From Bacteroidales bacterium (GTDB taxonomy: Bacteria; Bacteroidota; Bacteroidia; Bacteroidales; F082), in the NCBI GenBank assembly GCA_024400305.1, contig JAKSMX010000012.1, forward strand, positions 1 through 64,000: DNA of 64,000 nucleotides, in the 5' to 3' direction. The notes beneath the pieces are model-generated. The model ran no database searches. It was not told where the DNA came from and saw nothing but the letters and a program-made list of their open reading frames with translations. Below, piece after piece: positions 51,848-60,573 of this stretch. The stretch's first letter is position 1. Each line of letters starts with the position of its first letter. Position numbers and translations under genes: made by a program.

Positions 51848-53335
51848 ATGAAGAGGACTAATTTTTTAATTGGTGCGTTATCTGTCGCCCTTATCGGAAT
51901 GGTGGTCGTAACGGCTGTTTTATTCAAAAATCAAAAAAATCTTGAGAAGTCAATAATGACACAAGTGTCTGATAATAATGGTGTTAATGGCAGTTCGGCG
52001 GTGTGCAGCCATGTGGCTTATCTGCCGGAAACAGGCGGAGAGAACAGCTTTGTCAGTGCTGCAGAGAAGACGGTGAATGCGGTCGTTCACATTCATACGA
52101 AGATTGTGACGAAAGGCAACAGTTACTACGATTTCTTCGGTCCGTTGCTCGAACGTATTTACGGCGGGAGTATGCAAATACCTGAAAATGTGGCCGATGG
52201 ATATGGCTCCGGAGTCGTGGTCTCTCCTGATGGTTACATCGTGACGAACAACCACGTCGTTGACGGTGCAAGCACCATTGAGGTTACATTCAACGACAAG
52301 CACAAGAGGCAGGCCACTTTGATTGGAAAAGACCCGAACACGGATATTGCTTTGATCAAAGTCGATGCGAAAGACCTTGAATATCTGACGTTTGGCGATT
52401 CCGACCAGGTTCACGTCGGCGAGTGGGTTCTCGCAGTGGGCAATCCGTTCAACTTGAATTCGACGGTGACAGCCGGCATCGTGAGTGCCAAGGCGCGTAA
52501 CATCAACATTTTGGGTGACGGCACGATAGAGTCGTTCATTCAGACCGATGCGGCTGTGAACCCGGGAAACAGCGGCGGCGCATTGGTGAATGTCAACGGC
52601 GACCTCATCGGCATAAATGCGGCAATAGCCTCTCGCACAGGCGGTTATGAGGGGTATTCGTTCGCCATCCCTTCGAATATCGCAAAAAAAGTCGTAGGCG
52701 ACTTCCTGCAGTTCGGCTCGTTGCAGCGTGCGTATCTTGGCGTCTCCGTCAGGGAAGTGACAGAAGAGGTGGCTGAAAGGGAAGACCTTGACATTTTGTC
52801 AGGCGTCTATGTCGCAGCCCTCGAACCTGGCGGCGGCGCGGAGAAAGTCGGCATTAAAGTCGGTGACGTGATATTGAGTGTCAATGATTTGCCTGTTGAC
52901 ACTTATTCGCAGCTGATCGGCGTGATCGGACAATATCGTCCGGGTGATGTCGTTGATGTCAAAGTGTCACGTGGCGGTGACAAAATGGACTTTAAGGTCA
53001 CGTTGGTGAATATGCACGGGAATGTTGAGGTCATGAAAGACGGCGACACTTTCTTCAACGAGACGCTCGGAATAATGCTTCAGCCTGTGTCGCCGGCATT
53101 GCAGAGCAGACTCGGTATTAATTACGGCCTGAAGATTGTCGAGGTGAAAGACGGAATCATGAAGAAAAAAGGCGTGAATGAGGATTTCGTGATTTTGTCG
53201 GTGAACAATATTCAGGTCTCCAACGAAAAAGACCTTAACAAGGCGATGAACAGCGGCAGAAACGGCAAGGTCCGCATTGAAGGCACCGACACCGAAGGCA
53301 ACTGGCTGACAACTTTTGAGTTCTATCGTAATTAA
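51848..53335 (+). CDS. HtrA/DegP-family periplasmic serine protease
   Basis: Do-type protease-chaperone, 495 residues, with an N-terminal signal or anchor (FLIGALSVALIGMVVVTAVLF). The trypsin-like triad is complete: His in VTNNHVVDGAS, Asp in PNTDIALIKVD, Ser in VNPGNSGGALVN. Two PDZ domains follow, the first around RAYLGVSVREVTEEVAERE and GGGAEKVGIKVGDVILSVND (in parts) and a second shorter one near the C-terminus (GLKIVEVKDGIMKKKGVNED). Single gene, 64 bp before rpoD. Confidence 0.95.
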   Translation: MKRTNFLIGALSVALIGMVVVTAVLFKNQKNLEKSIMTQVSDNNGVNGSSAVCSHVAYLPETGGENSFVSAAEKTVNAVVHIHTKIVTKGNSYYDFFGPLLERIYGGSMQIPENVADGYGSGVVVSPDGYIVTNNHVVDGASTIEVTFNDKHKRQATLIGKDPNTDIALIKVDAKDLEYLTFGDSDQVHVGEWVLAVGNPFNLNSTVTAGIVSAKARNINILGDGTIESFIQTDAAVNPGNSGGALVNVNGDLIGINAAIASRTGGYEGYSFAIPSNIAKKVVGDFLQFGSLQRAYLGVSVREVTEEVAEREDLDILSGVYVAALEPGGGAEKVGIKVGDVILSVNDLPVDTYSQLIGVIGQYRPGDVVDVKVSRGGDKMDFKVTLVNMHGNVEVMKDGDTFFNETLGIMLQPVSPALQSRLGINYGLKIVEVKDGIMKKKGVNEDFVILSVNNIQVSNEKDLNKAMNSGRNGKVRIEGTDTEGNWLTTFEFYRN

Positions 53336-53399
53336 ATGATAGGCAGATGATTAAAATTATTATAAAGATTTGAAAAACATTAATTAAAAAACAAACGAA

Positions 53400-54263
53400 A
53401 TGAGACAGTTAAAGATTTCAAAATCAATCACAAACAGAGAGCAGGGTGCTCTCGACAAGTATCTGGCTGACATCGCCAAGGAGGAGATGATAACTCCCGA
53501 CGAGGAAGTCGAACTCGCACAAAGGATCAGGCAGGGCGACCAGGCGGCGCAGGACCGTTTGGTTAAAGCCAACCTCCGTTTCGTTGTGTCGGTCGCGAAA
53601 CAGTATCAGAATCAAGGACTTGGATTGGCTGATTTGATAAACGAAGGCAATGTGGGACTGATAAAGGCTGCCCAGCGTTTTGACGAGACAAAAGGATTCA
53701 AGTTCATTTCATACGCAGTCTGGTGGATCCGTCAGGCCATACTTCAGGCCGTGGCGGAACAGTCAAGGGCGGTGCGTCTGCCTCTGAATCAGGTCGGACT
53801 GCTGAGCCGTGTCAAGAAAACCGCTTCGTACCTCGAACAGCTTTATCAGCGGAAGCCGACAATCAAGGAGATCGCCGATGAGCTTGACATGCCGGAAGAT
53901 AAGATAGAAGCGGTATTCAAGGTCAATACCAGGGAGGTCTCGATGGACGCTCCTGTCACCGACGACGATGAAATGCTGTTGATAGATACTCTTATACCTG
54001 AAGACGGCGAAGATACCGACGACAGCCTCAGCCGCGAGACGGAACGTGCCGCCATCCAACGCTCACTGATGGTTCTCAACGAGAAGGAACGTATGATTCT
54101 CAACCTTTATTTCGGCCTCGAATCGAACCACGGATGCACTTTGGAGGAGATAGGCTATATGCTTGACATGACTCGCGAGCGCGTCCGTCAGGTCAAGGAC
54201 AAGGCCCTGAAGAAACTCCGCACACACTCCAAATCGAGCCTGATGCAGGTCTTGGATGAATGA
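53400..54263 (+). CDS. rpoD: Primary RNA polymerase sigma factor (RpoD/SigA)
   Basis: Sigma-70 factor, 287 residues, the short form typical of Bacteroidota that lacks region 1.1 and the long non-conserved insert. Visible: ALDKYLADIAKEEMITPDEEVELA (region 1.2, in part), region 2 with LVKANLRFVVSVAKQYQNQG and the promoter-melting FKFISYAVWWIRQAI, region 3, and region 4.2 with LEEIGYMLDMTRERVRQVKDKALKKLR, given in part as MTRERVRQVKDKALKKL. This factor recognises the TAnnTTTG promoters seen across the window. Confidence 0.97.
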   Translation: MRQLKISKSITNREQGALDKYLADIAKEEMITPDEEVELAQRIRQGDQAAQDRLVKANLRFVVSVAKQYQNQGLGLADLINEGNVGLIKAAQRFDETKGFKFISYAVWWIRQAILQAVAEQSRAVRLPLNQVGLLSRVKKTASYLEQLYQRKPTIKEIADELDMPEDKIEAVFKVNTREVSMDAPVTDDDEMLLIDTLIPEDGEDTDDSLSRETERAAIQRSLMVLNEKERMILNLYFGLESNHGCTLEEIGYMLDMTRERVRQVKDKALKKLRTHSKSSLMQVLDE

Positions 54264-54358
54264 CGAGCCGGGGTGCTGAAATGGGTGTTTCAGAAATAAA
54301 TGTTTCAGAATGTCAAACATTTATGACTTTCTGTTGTTAAATGTGAAAAAATAACAAT

Positions 54359-54946
54359 ATGAACATTTACGACATCAAAGTTAAGAAAATCGAAAACGGA
54401 CAGGAGTCCGAGGTTTCGTTCAGTGAGTACAAAGGGAAGGTTTTGCTTATTGTCAACACGGCCACGGGCTGCGGCTTCACCCCGCAGTATGAGGCGCTGG
54501 AACGTCTTTACCGCAAGTACTGCGATGACGGCTTCTTTGTTTTAGACTTTCCGTGCAACCAGTTCATGGAGCAGGCGAAAGGCACGGATGAGGATATCAA
54601 CTCGTTCTGCACGCTGCATTACGACACCACATTCCCGCGCTTCAAGAAGATTGAGGTGAATGGGGCGGGGGAGGCACCGCTGTACACCTTCTTGAAAAAC
54701 GCGATAACCACCCGTGACGACAAAGGCCATTGGCTGAAAGAGAAGGCTTTGTCGGTGACTTCGCACCTCAACGGGAAGAGCGAGAAGGACAACGACATCA
54801 AGTGGAATTTCGAGAAATTCCTCGTCGGCCGCGATGGAAGTGTGGTGGCGCGTTTCGCCCCGTCGGTGACGCCGGAGGAGATTGAAGATGAGATAGCGGA
54901 GGCCGTTGAAAGGATGGGAATCGCTGACGCGACATCTGAAAATTAG
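54359..54946 (+). CDS. Glutathione peroxidase-family protein
   Basis: Thiol peroxidase of the GPx/BtuE family, 195 residues. The redox site reads VNTATGCGFTPQYEALERLY, with Cys in the place of selenocysteine; the second motif is DFPCNQFMEQAKGTDEDI, and the Trp/Asn motif is IKWNFEKFLVGRDGSVVARF. In Bacteroidota such enzymes probably use thioredoxin, since glutathione is usually absent. There is no signal peptide. A strong terminator follows and separates it from the CRISPR remnant. Confidence 0.94.
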   Translation: MNIYDIKVKKIENGQESEVSFSEYKGKVLLIVNTATGCGFTPQYEALERLYRKYCDDGFFVLDFPCNQFMEQAKGTDEDINSFCTLHYDTTFPRFKKIEVNGAGEAPLYTFLKNAITTRDDKGHWLKEKALSVTSHLNGKSEKDNDIKWNFEKFLVGRDGSVVARFAPSVTPEEIEDEIAEAVERMGIADATSEN

Positions 54947-54975
54947 AAGCGGAAAACTTGTGTTGTTTGCAAAGA

Positions 54976-55006
54976 ACCGCCGGCATTATGCCGGCGGTCC
55001 TTTTTT
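54976..55006 (+). terminator. Rho-independent terminator after the peroxidase gene
   Basis: ACCGCCGGCAT and TGCCGGCGGT, paired around a short loop, make a 10-bp GC-rich stem followed by six T residues at 55001-55006. Confidence 0.92.
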
Positions 55007-55083
55007 GCTTGATGACAGGTTGAATCCTCGGTGCTGATTTGAGAAATGTAAAAAAAACACATGCGAAGTTGAAAAACTTTATT

Positions 55084-55091
55084 TATTTTTG
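55084..55091 (+). promoter_or_regulatory. -7 promoter element of the cas6-cas10 unit
   Basis: TATTTTTG, 17 bp before ATG 55109. The promoter of this decayed locus is therefore intact. Confidence 0.55.
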
Positions 55092-55108
55092 CAATCAAGT
55101 TTAATACC

Positions 55109-55789
55109 ATGACAGAAAACAGAATAAAAGTGTTGAAAATCATTTTCGGGCAAGAGATTTCTCTTAATGAGATACCTCTTTTCCGGGGAGCGGTGATTGA
55201 TTCATTGGAACACAAAGCTTTGCTTTTCCATAACCACGATGGCGACGGACTGCGTTATTCATATCCACTCATCCAATATAAGCGTATAGGCGGCAAGGCG
55301 GCGATTGTGTGTGTCGGCGACGGGACTGAAGCCATAGGCGAGTTCTTCGCCAGCGGGAATTTTGATGTTTCCATCGGGGAAAGGAATGTGAGTCTGAAAG
55401 TCGATTCCATTGATGCAAGACAGGTTCTTGTACAGGTGTGGGATGACAAGTTCGTGTATCATTTGCGTCGCTGGTTGCCGTTCAACAAGCAAAACTATGA
55501 AAACTTCATGCAGTTGGACGGCGTGGCAGAAAAATGCATGTTTTTGGAGAAGTTACTTGTCGGTAACGTACTTTCGTTCGCCAAAGGTCTGAACATCCAC
55601 TTCGACAGGGAAGTGTTGTGCAAAATCAAGCAGTTGAGCGAGCCGATGACTGTTGTATATAAAGGTGTCAGGCTGATGGGCTTCGATGTCGAGTTCAGCA
55701 CCAATGTCTCCTTGCCAGATTACATTGGCTTGGGAAAGGGCGTGAGTGTGGGGAAGGGGACGGTAAAGAAAATTAACAGTAAAGAATAA
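55109..55789 (+). CDS. cas6: Cas6-like CRISPR RNA endonuclease
   Basis: RAMP-type protein, 226 residues, which in intact systems cuts the CRISPR transcript within repeats. Evidence: the N-terminal pattern EIPLFRGAVI, LLFHNHDGDGLRYSYPLIQYK and IVCVGDGTEAI, and above all the C-terminal glycine-rich loop LPDYIGLGKGVSVGKGTVKK characteristic of Cas6 proteins. Histidines near 42-44 (FHNHD) are candidates for the catalytic residue. The cas10 gene follows 15 bp later in the same unit. Length and frame are intact, in contrast to cas10. The family call rests on motifs and context, not on a search. Confidence 0.75.
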   Translation: MTENRIKVLKIIFGQEISLNEIPLFRGAVIDSLEHKALLFHNHDGDGLRYSYPLIQYKRIGGKAAIVCVGDGTEAIGEFFASGNFDVSIGERNVSLKVDSIDARQVLVQVWDDKFVYHLRRWLPFNKQNYENFMQLDGVAEKCMFLEKLLVGNVLSFAKGLNIHFDREVLCKIKQLSEPMTVVYKGVRLMGFDVEFSTNVSLPDYIGLGKGVSVGKGTVKKINSKE

Positions 55790-55804
55790 ATATAGGTCTA
55801 AATT

Positions 55805-58108
55805 ATGGATAATACGAGAGAAAAAATCTACCTTGCGGCGTTGCTGCATGATATTGGGAAGTTCTATCAGAGGGCGGATGGAAGTTTTTCCGAGAGAAAA
55901 TTTGATAAAAATATAAAAACTATGGTGGATTATATCTGTCCACAGAAAGAAAATGGTGCTTTCGGATATTTGCATTCGGCTTGGACCTTGCAATTTTTGG
56001 AAGAAGTGTTTTCAAAAATACAACAGATATCTGGTTTGAAAGATAATTTGTATGATGCGAGCAATCCTGATTCAATATTTCAGTTAGCTGCATATCATCA
56101 TAAACCTGCAACCGAATTGCAAGCGCTAATTTCGTTGGCTGATTGGTGGAGCGCTGGCATTGACAGACGAGTATCTAACTTGGAAAAAGAAGAAGGCGAA
56201 CAGAATGGAATAAATTGGGGCAAACAACGATATAAGAGGATTCCTTTGTATTCAGTTTTCAATAAAATCAACAAAGGAAATTTTCAATATGCCTTTGGGT
56301 TAAAGCCCTTGTCAATTGATGAAAAAGGGTTCTTTCCTTCAGATATAAAAACGATCTCCGATGGAAATTCGCAAGCAAAATATGCAGAATTGTGGAAATC
56401 ATTCAAAGAAGAATTTGAGAAGTTGCCGACTGATTCCTTTGAGGGCTTTGCAGAAAGTCTGATGTTTTTGCTGAAGAAATATACCTGGTGTATTCCTTCA
56501 AACACCACAGATATGGCGAATGTCAGTTTGTTTGACCATCTGAAGACAACTGCAGCATTTGCTGACAGTTTGTATTTGTATATGCAGGAAAAACCAGATG
56601 ATTTTGTTTTTAACAACAACCGTTTGACATTAAAAGAAGGTGTGAGACCAGTAATTCTGTTAGGAGGTGATTTGTCTGGCATACAAAAATTCATCTACAA
56701 TATTGCCTCTCGCAAGGCAGCCGTCAGTTTGAAAGGTCGCTCATTTTATCTGCAATTGCTGATTGATTCTATTATTCAACGTATAATTTCGCATCCTGAT
56801 ATAGAAGCGACTTTAGCCCATGTCGTTTATTCATCTGGTGGAAAATTCTATATGATTTTGCCTAATACAATAAAAGTATTGAAGGCTATTTTAGAGCTGA
56901 AAAACGACATTGAGGCTGATATTTGGAAACAGCATAATGGTCAATTGATAGTAAATATTGACTACGTACCTTTTGCCTATAATGTAAAATATAAAGGTCT
57001 TGATTTTGATGATAAAGTAAATCAGGCAATCGGTGAATTATGGCGTACATTGGCAGATAAACTGGCATTTCAGAAAAACCAAAAATTCAAAAGTGTTTTG
57101 TTGAATGAATACGAAAATTTGTTCAAACCGCAAGATATTGACGAAGATGCTAAAGTTTGTGCTGTAACTGGAATTGAAGGAAAATGTGTTGCCATTGATT
57201 CCAAAGAAAAAGGAGAAAAGACATACGTTCTGCCGGTTGTGAAAAAGCAAGTTGAATTAGGAAATGTATTGAAAGATGTTGATTACGTCATAACCTATCG
57301 AGGTAATGATGTTCACGCTTATTTGAACAATAAGGCTAAGTTTCAAATATCTTGTGTGGGTGTTGATAATTATTTGTTTGACCAGAAAGAATTGGTTGAC
57401 AATGAAGCGGATTTTAGAACTATCACTTCGGCTGATGTTTGTCGCGTGAAACGAATTAATCAAACCGATTTCTTTATCCCGATTAAAGGGAACAGTTGTG
57501 GTTATGGTTTCCAGTTTTATGGTGGCAACAAGCAGGCTAAATCATCAAATGGAGACAATAAGACATTTGAAGAATTGGCAAAAGATTCGTATTTGGGCAT
57601 TTTGCGAATGGATGTGGATAATCTTGGTTCAATTTTTATTCAAGGTTTGCCTGATGAAGACAAGAGTTTTGCTGCCTATTCAACTTTGTCTTTTATGCTT
57701 GATTATTTCTTTAGCGGGTATTTGAACACCATTCGTGAAAATGAGAATTTCAAAGATGATGTGAATATCCTTTATTCTGGAGGCGATGATGTGTTCGCTG
57801 TTGGCAAATGGAATAAATTGATAGAATTTGCCGAAGCCATTAGAGAGAATTTCCGAAAATTTGTTGGACGAGATGATATTTCGATTTCGGGTGGAATAGC
57901 TATTGTAGATGATAAGTTCCCTGTAGCAAAAGCTGCTGAGATGGCAGGAGAAGCCGAAGACGCAGCGAAGAAATATAAAAATTCTGCCAAGAATGCCTTT
58001 AATATGTTTGGAGAGAGTGTCGTATGGTCGAAAGAAGAATATGGATATGTGAAATCCTATAAGCTCACAGAGTCACTTCCATTAAAACAAGGATTAAGAC
58101 TATATTAG
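55805..58108 (+). CDS. cas10: Cas10/Csm1 of a type III CRISPR system, 3'-truncated and fused to a CRISPR repeat
   Basis: Large subunit of a type III (most like III-A, Csm) effector, 767 residues as read. An N-terminal HD nuclease domain (LLHDIGKFYQR, His15-Asp16; YHHKP near 98), the first palm-like domain with GGDLSGIQKFIYNIASRKAA, given in part, and the cyclase palm with SGGDDVFAV (GGDD at 659-662), needed for cyclic oligoadenylate synthesis, are all present. Native sequence stops about 90 residues after GGDD. Residues ~753-766 are encoded by a CRISPR repeat (58062-58100) and the stop codon (58106-58108) lies in the spacer. The C-terminal helical domain that contacts the other Csm subunits is thus missing. 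The gene is visibly richer in A+T than its neighbours. No csm2-csm5, csm6, cas1 or cas2 follows. Confidence 0.9.
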   Translation: MDNTREKIYLAALLHDIGKFYQRADGSFSERKFDKNIKTMVDYICPQKENGAFGYLHSAWTLQFLEEVFSKIQQISGLKDNLYDASNPDSIFQLAAYHHKPATELQALISLADWWSAGIDRRVSNLEKEEGEQNGINWGKQRYKRIPLYSVFNKINKGNFQYAFGLKPLSIDEKGFFPSDIKTISDGNSQAKYAELWKSFKEEFEKLPTDSFEGFAESLMFLLKKYTWCIPSNTTDMANVSLFDHLKTTAAFADSLYLYMQEKPDDFVFNNNRLTLKEGVRPVILLGGDLSGIQKFIYNIASRKAAVSLKGRSFYLQLLIDSIIQRIISHPDIEATLAHVVYSSGGKFYMILPNTIKVLKAILELKNDIEADIWKQHNGQLIVNIDYVPFAYNVKYKGLDFDDKVNQAIGELWRTLADKLAFQKNQKFKSVLLNEYENLFKPQDIDEDAKVCAVTGIEGKCVAIDSKEKGEKTYVLPVVKKQVELGNVLKDVDYVITYRGNDVHAYLNNKAKFQISCVGVDNYLFDQKELVDNEADFRTITSADVCRVKRINQTDFFIPIKGNSCGYGFQFYGGNKQAKSSNGDNKTFEELAKDSYLGILRMDVDNLGSIFIQGLPDEDKSFAAYSTLSFMLDYFFSGYLNTIRENENFKDDVNILYSGGDDVFAVGKWNKLIEFAEAIRENFRKFVGRDDISISGGIAIVDDKFPVAKAAEMAGEAEDAAKKYKNSAKNAFNMFGESVVWSKEEYGYVKSYKLTESLPLKQGLRLY

Positions 58109-58175
58109 GAATTGTATTTTCAATCTCGTGGTCATCAGCTCACAGAGTCACTTCCATTAAAACAAGGATTAAGAC
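58062..58175. CRISPR. Minimal CRISPR array: two repeats, one 36-bp spacer
   Basis: Two identical 39-bp copies, 58062-58100 and 58137-58175, begin AGCTCACAGAGTCACTTCC and end AACAAGGATTAAGAC. They flank a 36-bp spacer (58101-58136). The conserved core could be 37 bp. In reverse orientation the repeat begins GTCTTAATCC, a start seen in type III repeats of Bacteroidota. Repeat and spacer lengths fit a CRISPR array, and position next to cas6-cas10 supports it. With only two repeats it must be a remnant. The first copy overlaps the cas10 coding sequence. Confidence 0.82.
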
Positions 58176-58179
58176 ATAC

Positions 58180-58221
58180 GTAGAGCCGCCACATTGTGAC
58201 GGCTCTACTGCATCATTTTTT
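58180..58221 (+). terminator. Stem-loop behind the CRISPR remnant
   Basis: GTAGAGCCG (58180-58188) and CGGCTCTAC (58200-58208) form a 9-bp stem extended by CAC/GTG inside it. A T-rich stretch follows at 58216-58221, 8 bp later, so terminator function is likely but not perfect. Confidence 0.55.
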
Positions 58222-58312
58222 GAATTTCAAACGAAAAATTGTCATCGCGATGCGGTTTTTTTGAATTTCAAACGAAAAATTGTCATCGCGATGCGGTTTT
58301 TTGAATTTCAAC
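58215..58312. repeat. Tandem repeat of 40/41 bp, about 2.3 copies
   Basis: The unit starts TTTTTGAATTTCAAACG, contains GTCATCGCGATGCGG with the palindrome CATCGCGATG, and returns at 58262 and 58302 (period 41, then 40). The third copy diverges after TGAATTTCAA. It is unrelated to the CRISPR repeat. Together with the CRISPR remnant and stem-loop it fills the 327-bp gap between cas10 and the ATPase gene. Confidence 0.88.
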
Positions 58313-58407
58313 GGGCGATTGCAATCGGTTCTATTTCTATATCTGCAAAAAAGAGACAGATATAGAAATAAAATCGGTTTTTTTTGCTGCATTCCATTCT
58401 TTTTTAT

Positions 58408-58415
58408 TATTTTTG
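58408..58415 (+). promoter_or_regulatory. -7 promoter element of the DUF234 ATPase gene
   Basis: TATTTTTG, 20 bp before ATG 58436. Confidence 0.55.
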
Positions 58416-58435
58416 CATTGAAAAAATATTGCAAA

Positions 58436-59860
58436 ATGATAACGGAAATCATTGGTAGAAAGTCTGAAATACAAGAACTTACAGAAAGTTACGAGTCGAG
58501 GATGGCTGAATTTGTAATCGTTTACGGCAGGAGAAGGGTTGGGAAAACCTTTCTGGTCAGACATGTTTTTGAGAACAATTTCGACTTTTATGTGACGGGG
58601 CTTTTCAATAAGAGCAAGGAACGGCAACTCGAAAATTTTTCAAACGCCCTTTCGGAATACAGCGGCGAGGATTGCGGAACACCCAAAGATTGGTACGATG
58701 CGTTCAGAAAACTTAAACAGTATCTGAAAAATATCAACAGACCCGGACGCAAAATCGTGTTTTTCGATGAGATGCCCTGGATGGACACGCAGAAATCAGA
58801 CTTTGTCAGCGCACTTGAAAATTTCTGGAACGGATGGGGTTCTGGTGAAAAAGATCTGATGCTGATTGTCTGCGGCTCGGCGACTTCCTGGATTACAAAA
58901 AAACTTTTCGGCGATGTCGGCGGACTTTACAACCGCGACACACGGCGCATCTGCCTGCAGCCATTCACGTTGAAAGAGACCGAAGAATACCTCATCGCCA
59001 ATAATATCATGTTCAACCGCTACGAGATTGCCGAATGCTACATGATTCTGGGTGGCATACCTTTTTATCTCAGCAAGATCAGGAAAGGATTCAGCCTCGC
59101 GCAGAACATCGACATGCTTCTGTTCCGCAAAAACTGTGCATTGAAAGACGAATTCAAGCATCTTTATGATGCGTTATTCGGAAAATCAGAACTTTATGTG
59201 AAAGTGGTCGAGGCATTAAGTGAAAAAAAAGAAGGCCTTGCCCGCTCGGAAATATCGAACATCACCGGCATACCAAACAGTGGCTACCTCACGAAAATAC
59301 TTTCAAATCTCATCGACTGCAATTTCGTGGCTCCAATAAATCTATACGGGAAAAAATCGCGTGAAACGGTATATCAGCTTTCCGATTTCTTCACATTGTT
59401 CTATTTCCGTTTCATCAAGGATAATTTCGGCAAGGATGAAAATTTCTGGACCAACAGGATTGACAGCCCTTCGCATCGGGCCTGGTGCGGCTTCGCGTTC
59501 GAACAGATATGCATGGCGCATATAAACGGCATTAAGGACAGACTGGGGATTTCCGGTGTCGCAACTGTCTGTTCGGCGTGGCGTGAAAAGTCGGAAAACG
59601 GAGGAGCGCAAATTGACTTGATAATCGACAGACGCGACCAGGTGACAGATATCTGTGAGATGAAGTTTTCGCTCGGCGAATACTCGATAACAAAAGAATA
59701 TGCCGAATCTTTGATGAACAAAATCAATGTTTTCCGTGACACTGTGAAAACAAGAAACGCAATGCATCTTGTCATGGTCACCTCATTCGGGCTGAAGAAG
59801 AACTCACATTCAGGTGTCGTTCAGAACGAGGTGACATTGGATGATCTTTTCGGCTCGTGA
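58436..59860 (+). CDS. AAA ATPase with C-terminal DUF234 (archaeal-type ATPase family)
   Basis: P-loop ATPase, 474 residues from ATG 58436. FIGRKSEI-type start (IIGRKSEIQEL), Walker A YGRRRVGKTFLVRH, Walker B IVFFDEMPWMD, sensor-like LIVCGSATSWITKKLFG, a winged-helix segment (ALSEKKEGLARSEISNITGI), and the nuclease-like DUF234 end with GAQIDLIIDRRDQVTDICEMKFS, shown in part: the D..E.K arrangement (QIDLIID, CEMKFS) resembles a PD-(D/E)xK site. Such genes are frequent, mobile and of unknown role in Bacteroidota. It is a different family from the DUF4143 remnant at 32.4 kb. Confidence 0.9.
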   Translation: MITEIIGRKSEIQELTESYESRMAEFVIVYGRRRVGKTFLVRHVFENNFDFYVTGLFNKSKERQLENFSNALSEYSGEDCGTPKDWYDAFRKLKQYLKNINRPGRKIVFFDEMPWMDTQKSDFVSALENFWNGWGSGEKDLMLIVCGSATSWITKKLFGDVGGLYNRDTRRICLQPFTLKETEEYLIANNIMFNRYEIAECYMILGGIPFYLSKIRKGFSLAQNIDMLLFRKNCALKDEFKHLYDALFGKSELYVKVVEALSEKKEGLARSEISNITGIPNSGYLTKILSNLIDCNFVAPINLYGKKSRETVYQLSDFFTLFYFRFIKDNFGKDENFWTNRIDSPSHRAWCGFAFEQICMAHINGIKDRLGISGVATVCSAWREKSENGGAQIDLIIDRRDQVTDICEMKFSLGEYSITKEYAESLMNKINVFRDTVKTRNAMHLVMVTSFGLKKNSHSGVVQNEVTLDDLFGS

Positions 59861-59916
59861 AAATAATGTCGGCCCGCCGGATGCAAAAACACATTGGCGC
59901 GTTTGGACAAAAACAT

Positions 59917-59924
59917 TATTTTTG
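59917..59924 (+). promoter_or_regulatory. -7 promoter element of the AlaX-like gene
   Basis: TATTTTTG, 15 bp before ATG 59940. Confidence 0.5.
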
Positions 59925-59939
59925 CAAAAAATTATTGAA

Positions 59940-60416
59940 ATGGAAGAACCGATTCTCAACACCCACAACAAGGCGGAGTTCGAGCCGGCGCACACCGCCG
60001 AGCATCTGCTCAATCAGACAATGGTAAGGATGTTCGGCTGCGAACGCTCGAAGAACGCGCACATCGAACGCAGGAAATCCAAGATCAACTGGAATCTCAC
60101 AACGGAGCCGACGCCGGCGCAAATCGCCGAGATCGAACGCCGTATGAACGACCTCATCGCCGCCGACCTGCCGGTGCGTTTTGAGTTCGTTGACCGCGAC
60201 CACATACCCGCCGGAGTGAAGCTCGACAAACTCCCCGACGACGCAAGCGAGATGCTGCGCATGGTCCGGATCGGCGACTACGACGTCTGCCCGTGCATCG
60301 GCGCACACGTCGCCTCCACACGCGGGATAGGCGGGTTCCACATCAACTCGACATCATGGACCCCCACGGATAACGGCGGCATCTTCAGAATAGTGTTTAA
60401 AACAGTAAACGAATAA
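59940..60416 (+). CDS. AlaX-like tRNA-editing domain protein
   Basis: Stand-alone member of the threonyl/alanyl-tRNA synthetase second additional domain family, 158 residues, which in known cases hydrolyses mischarged tRNA(Ala). The metal-binding residues are present: HTAEHLL near the start and DVCPCIGAHVAST near residue 120 (CxxxH). ATG 59940 is preferred to an upstream in-frame start that reads through the promoter and the ATPase gene end. The usual N-terminal beta-barrel of larger AlaX proteins is absent. It shows a markedly higher G+C content than the CRISPR remnant. Confidence 0.85.
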   Translation: MEEPILNTHNKAEFEPAHTAEHLLNQTMVRMFGCERSKNAHIERRKSKINWNLTTEPTPAQIAEIERRMNDLIAADLPVRFEFVDRDHIPAGVKLDKLPDDASEMLRMVRIGDYDVCPCIGAHVASTRGIGGFHINSTSWTPTDNGGIFRIVFKTVNE

Positions 60417-60426
60417 ATCATCATTG

Positions 60427-60573
60427 GAAAAACTCGGCTTCACTTGTTTCGACACGGCTCTGATGTATTGCGGCGCGAAAAGCGAAAGCACTGTGAAACA
60501 GGATCTTACATCACGGCATAAACGCGACACTTACACGCTTGCAACGAAGCTTCTCTGCATATATCTCAAAACA
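60427..60573 (+). pseudogene. Remnant of an aldo/keto reductase gene
   Basis: A short open stretch without ATG reads EKLGFTCFDTALMYCGAKSE, then TVKQDLTSRHKRDTYTLATK. It resembles the N-terminal part of the aldo/keto reductases (pattern G..YFDTA..Y..G.SE and later R....LATK) including the active-site tyrosine region. The rest of the enzyme (over 200 residues) is missing, and the frame continues only as unrelated AT-rich sequence. It starts 10 bp after the AlaX-like stop codon. Confidence 0.6.
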
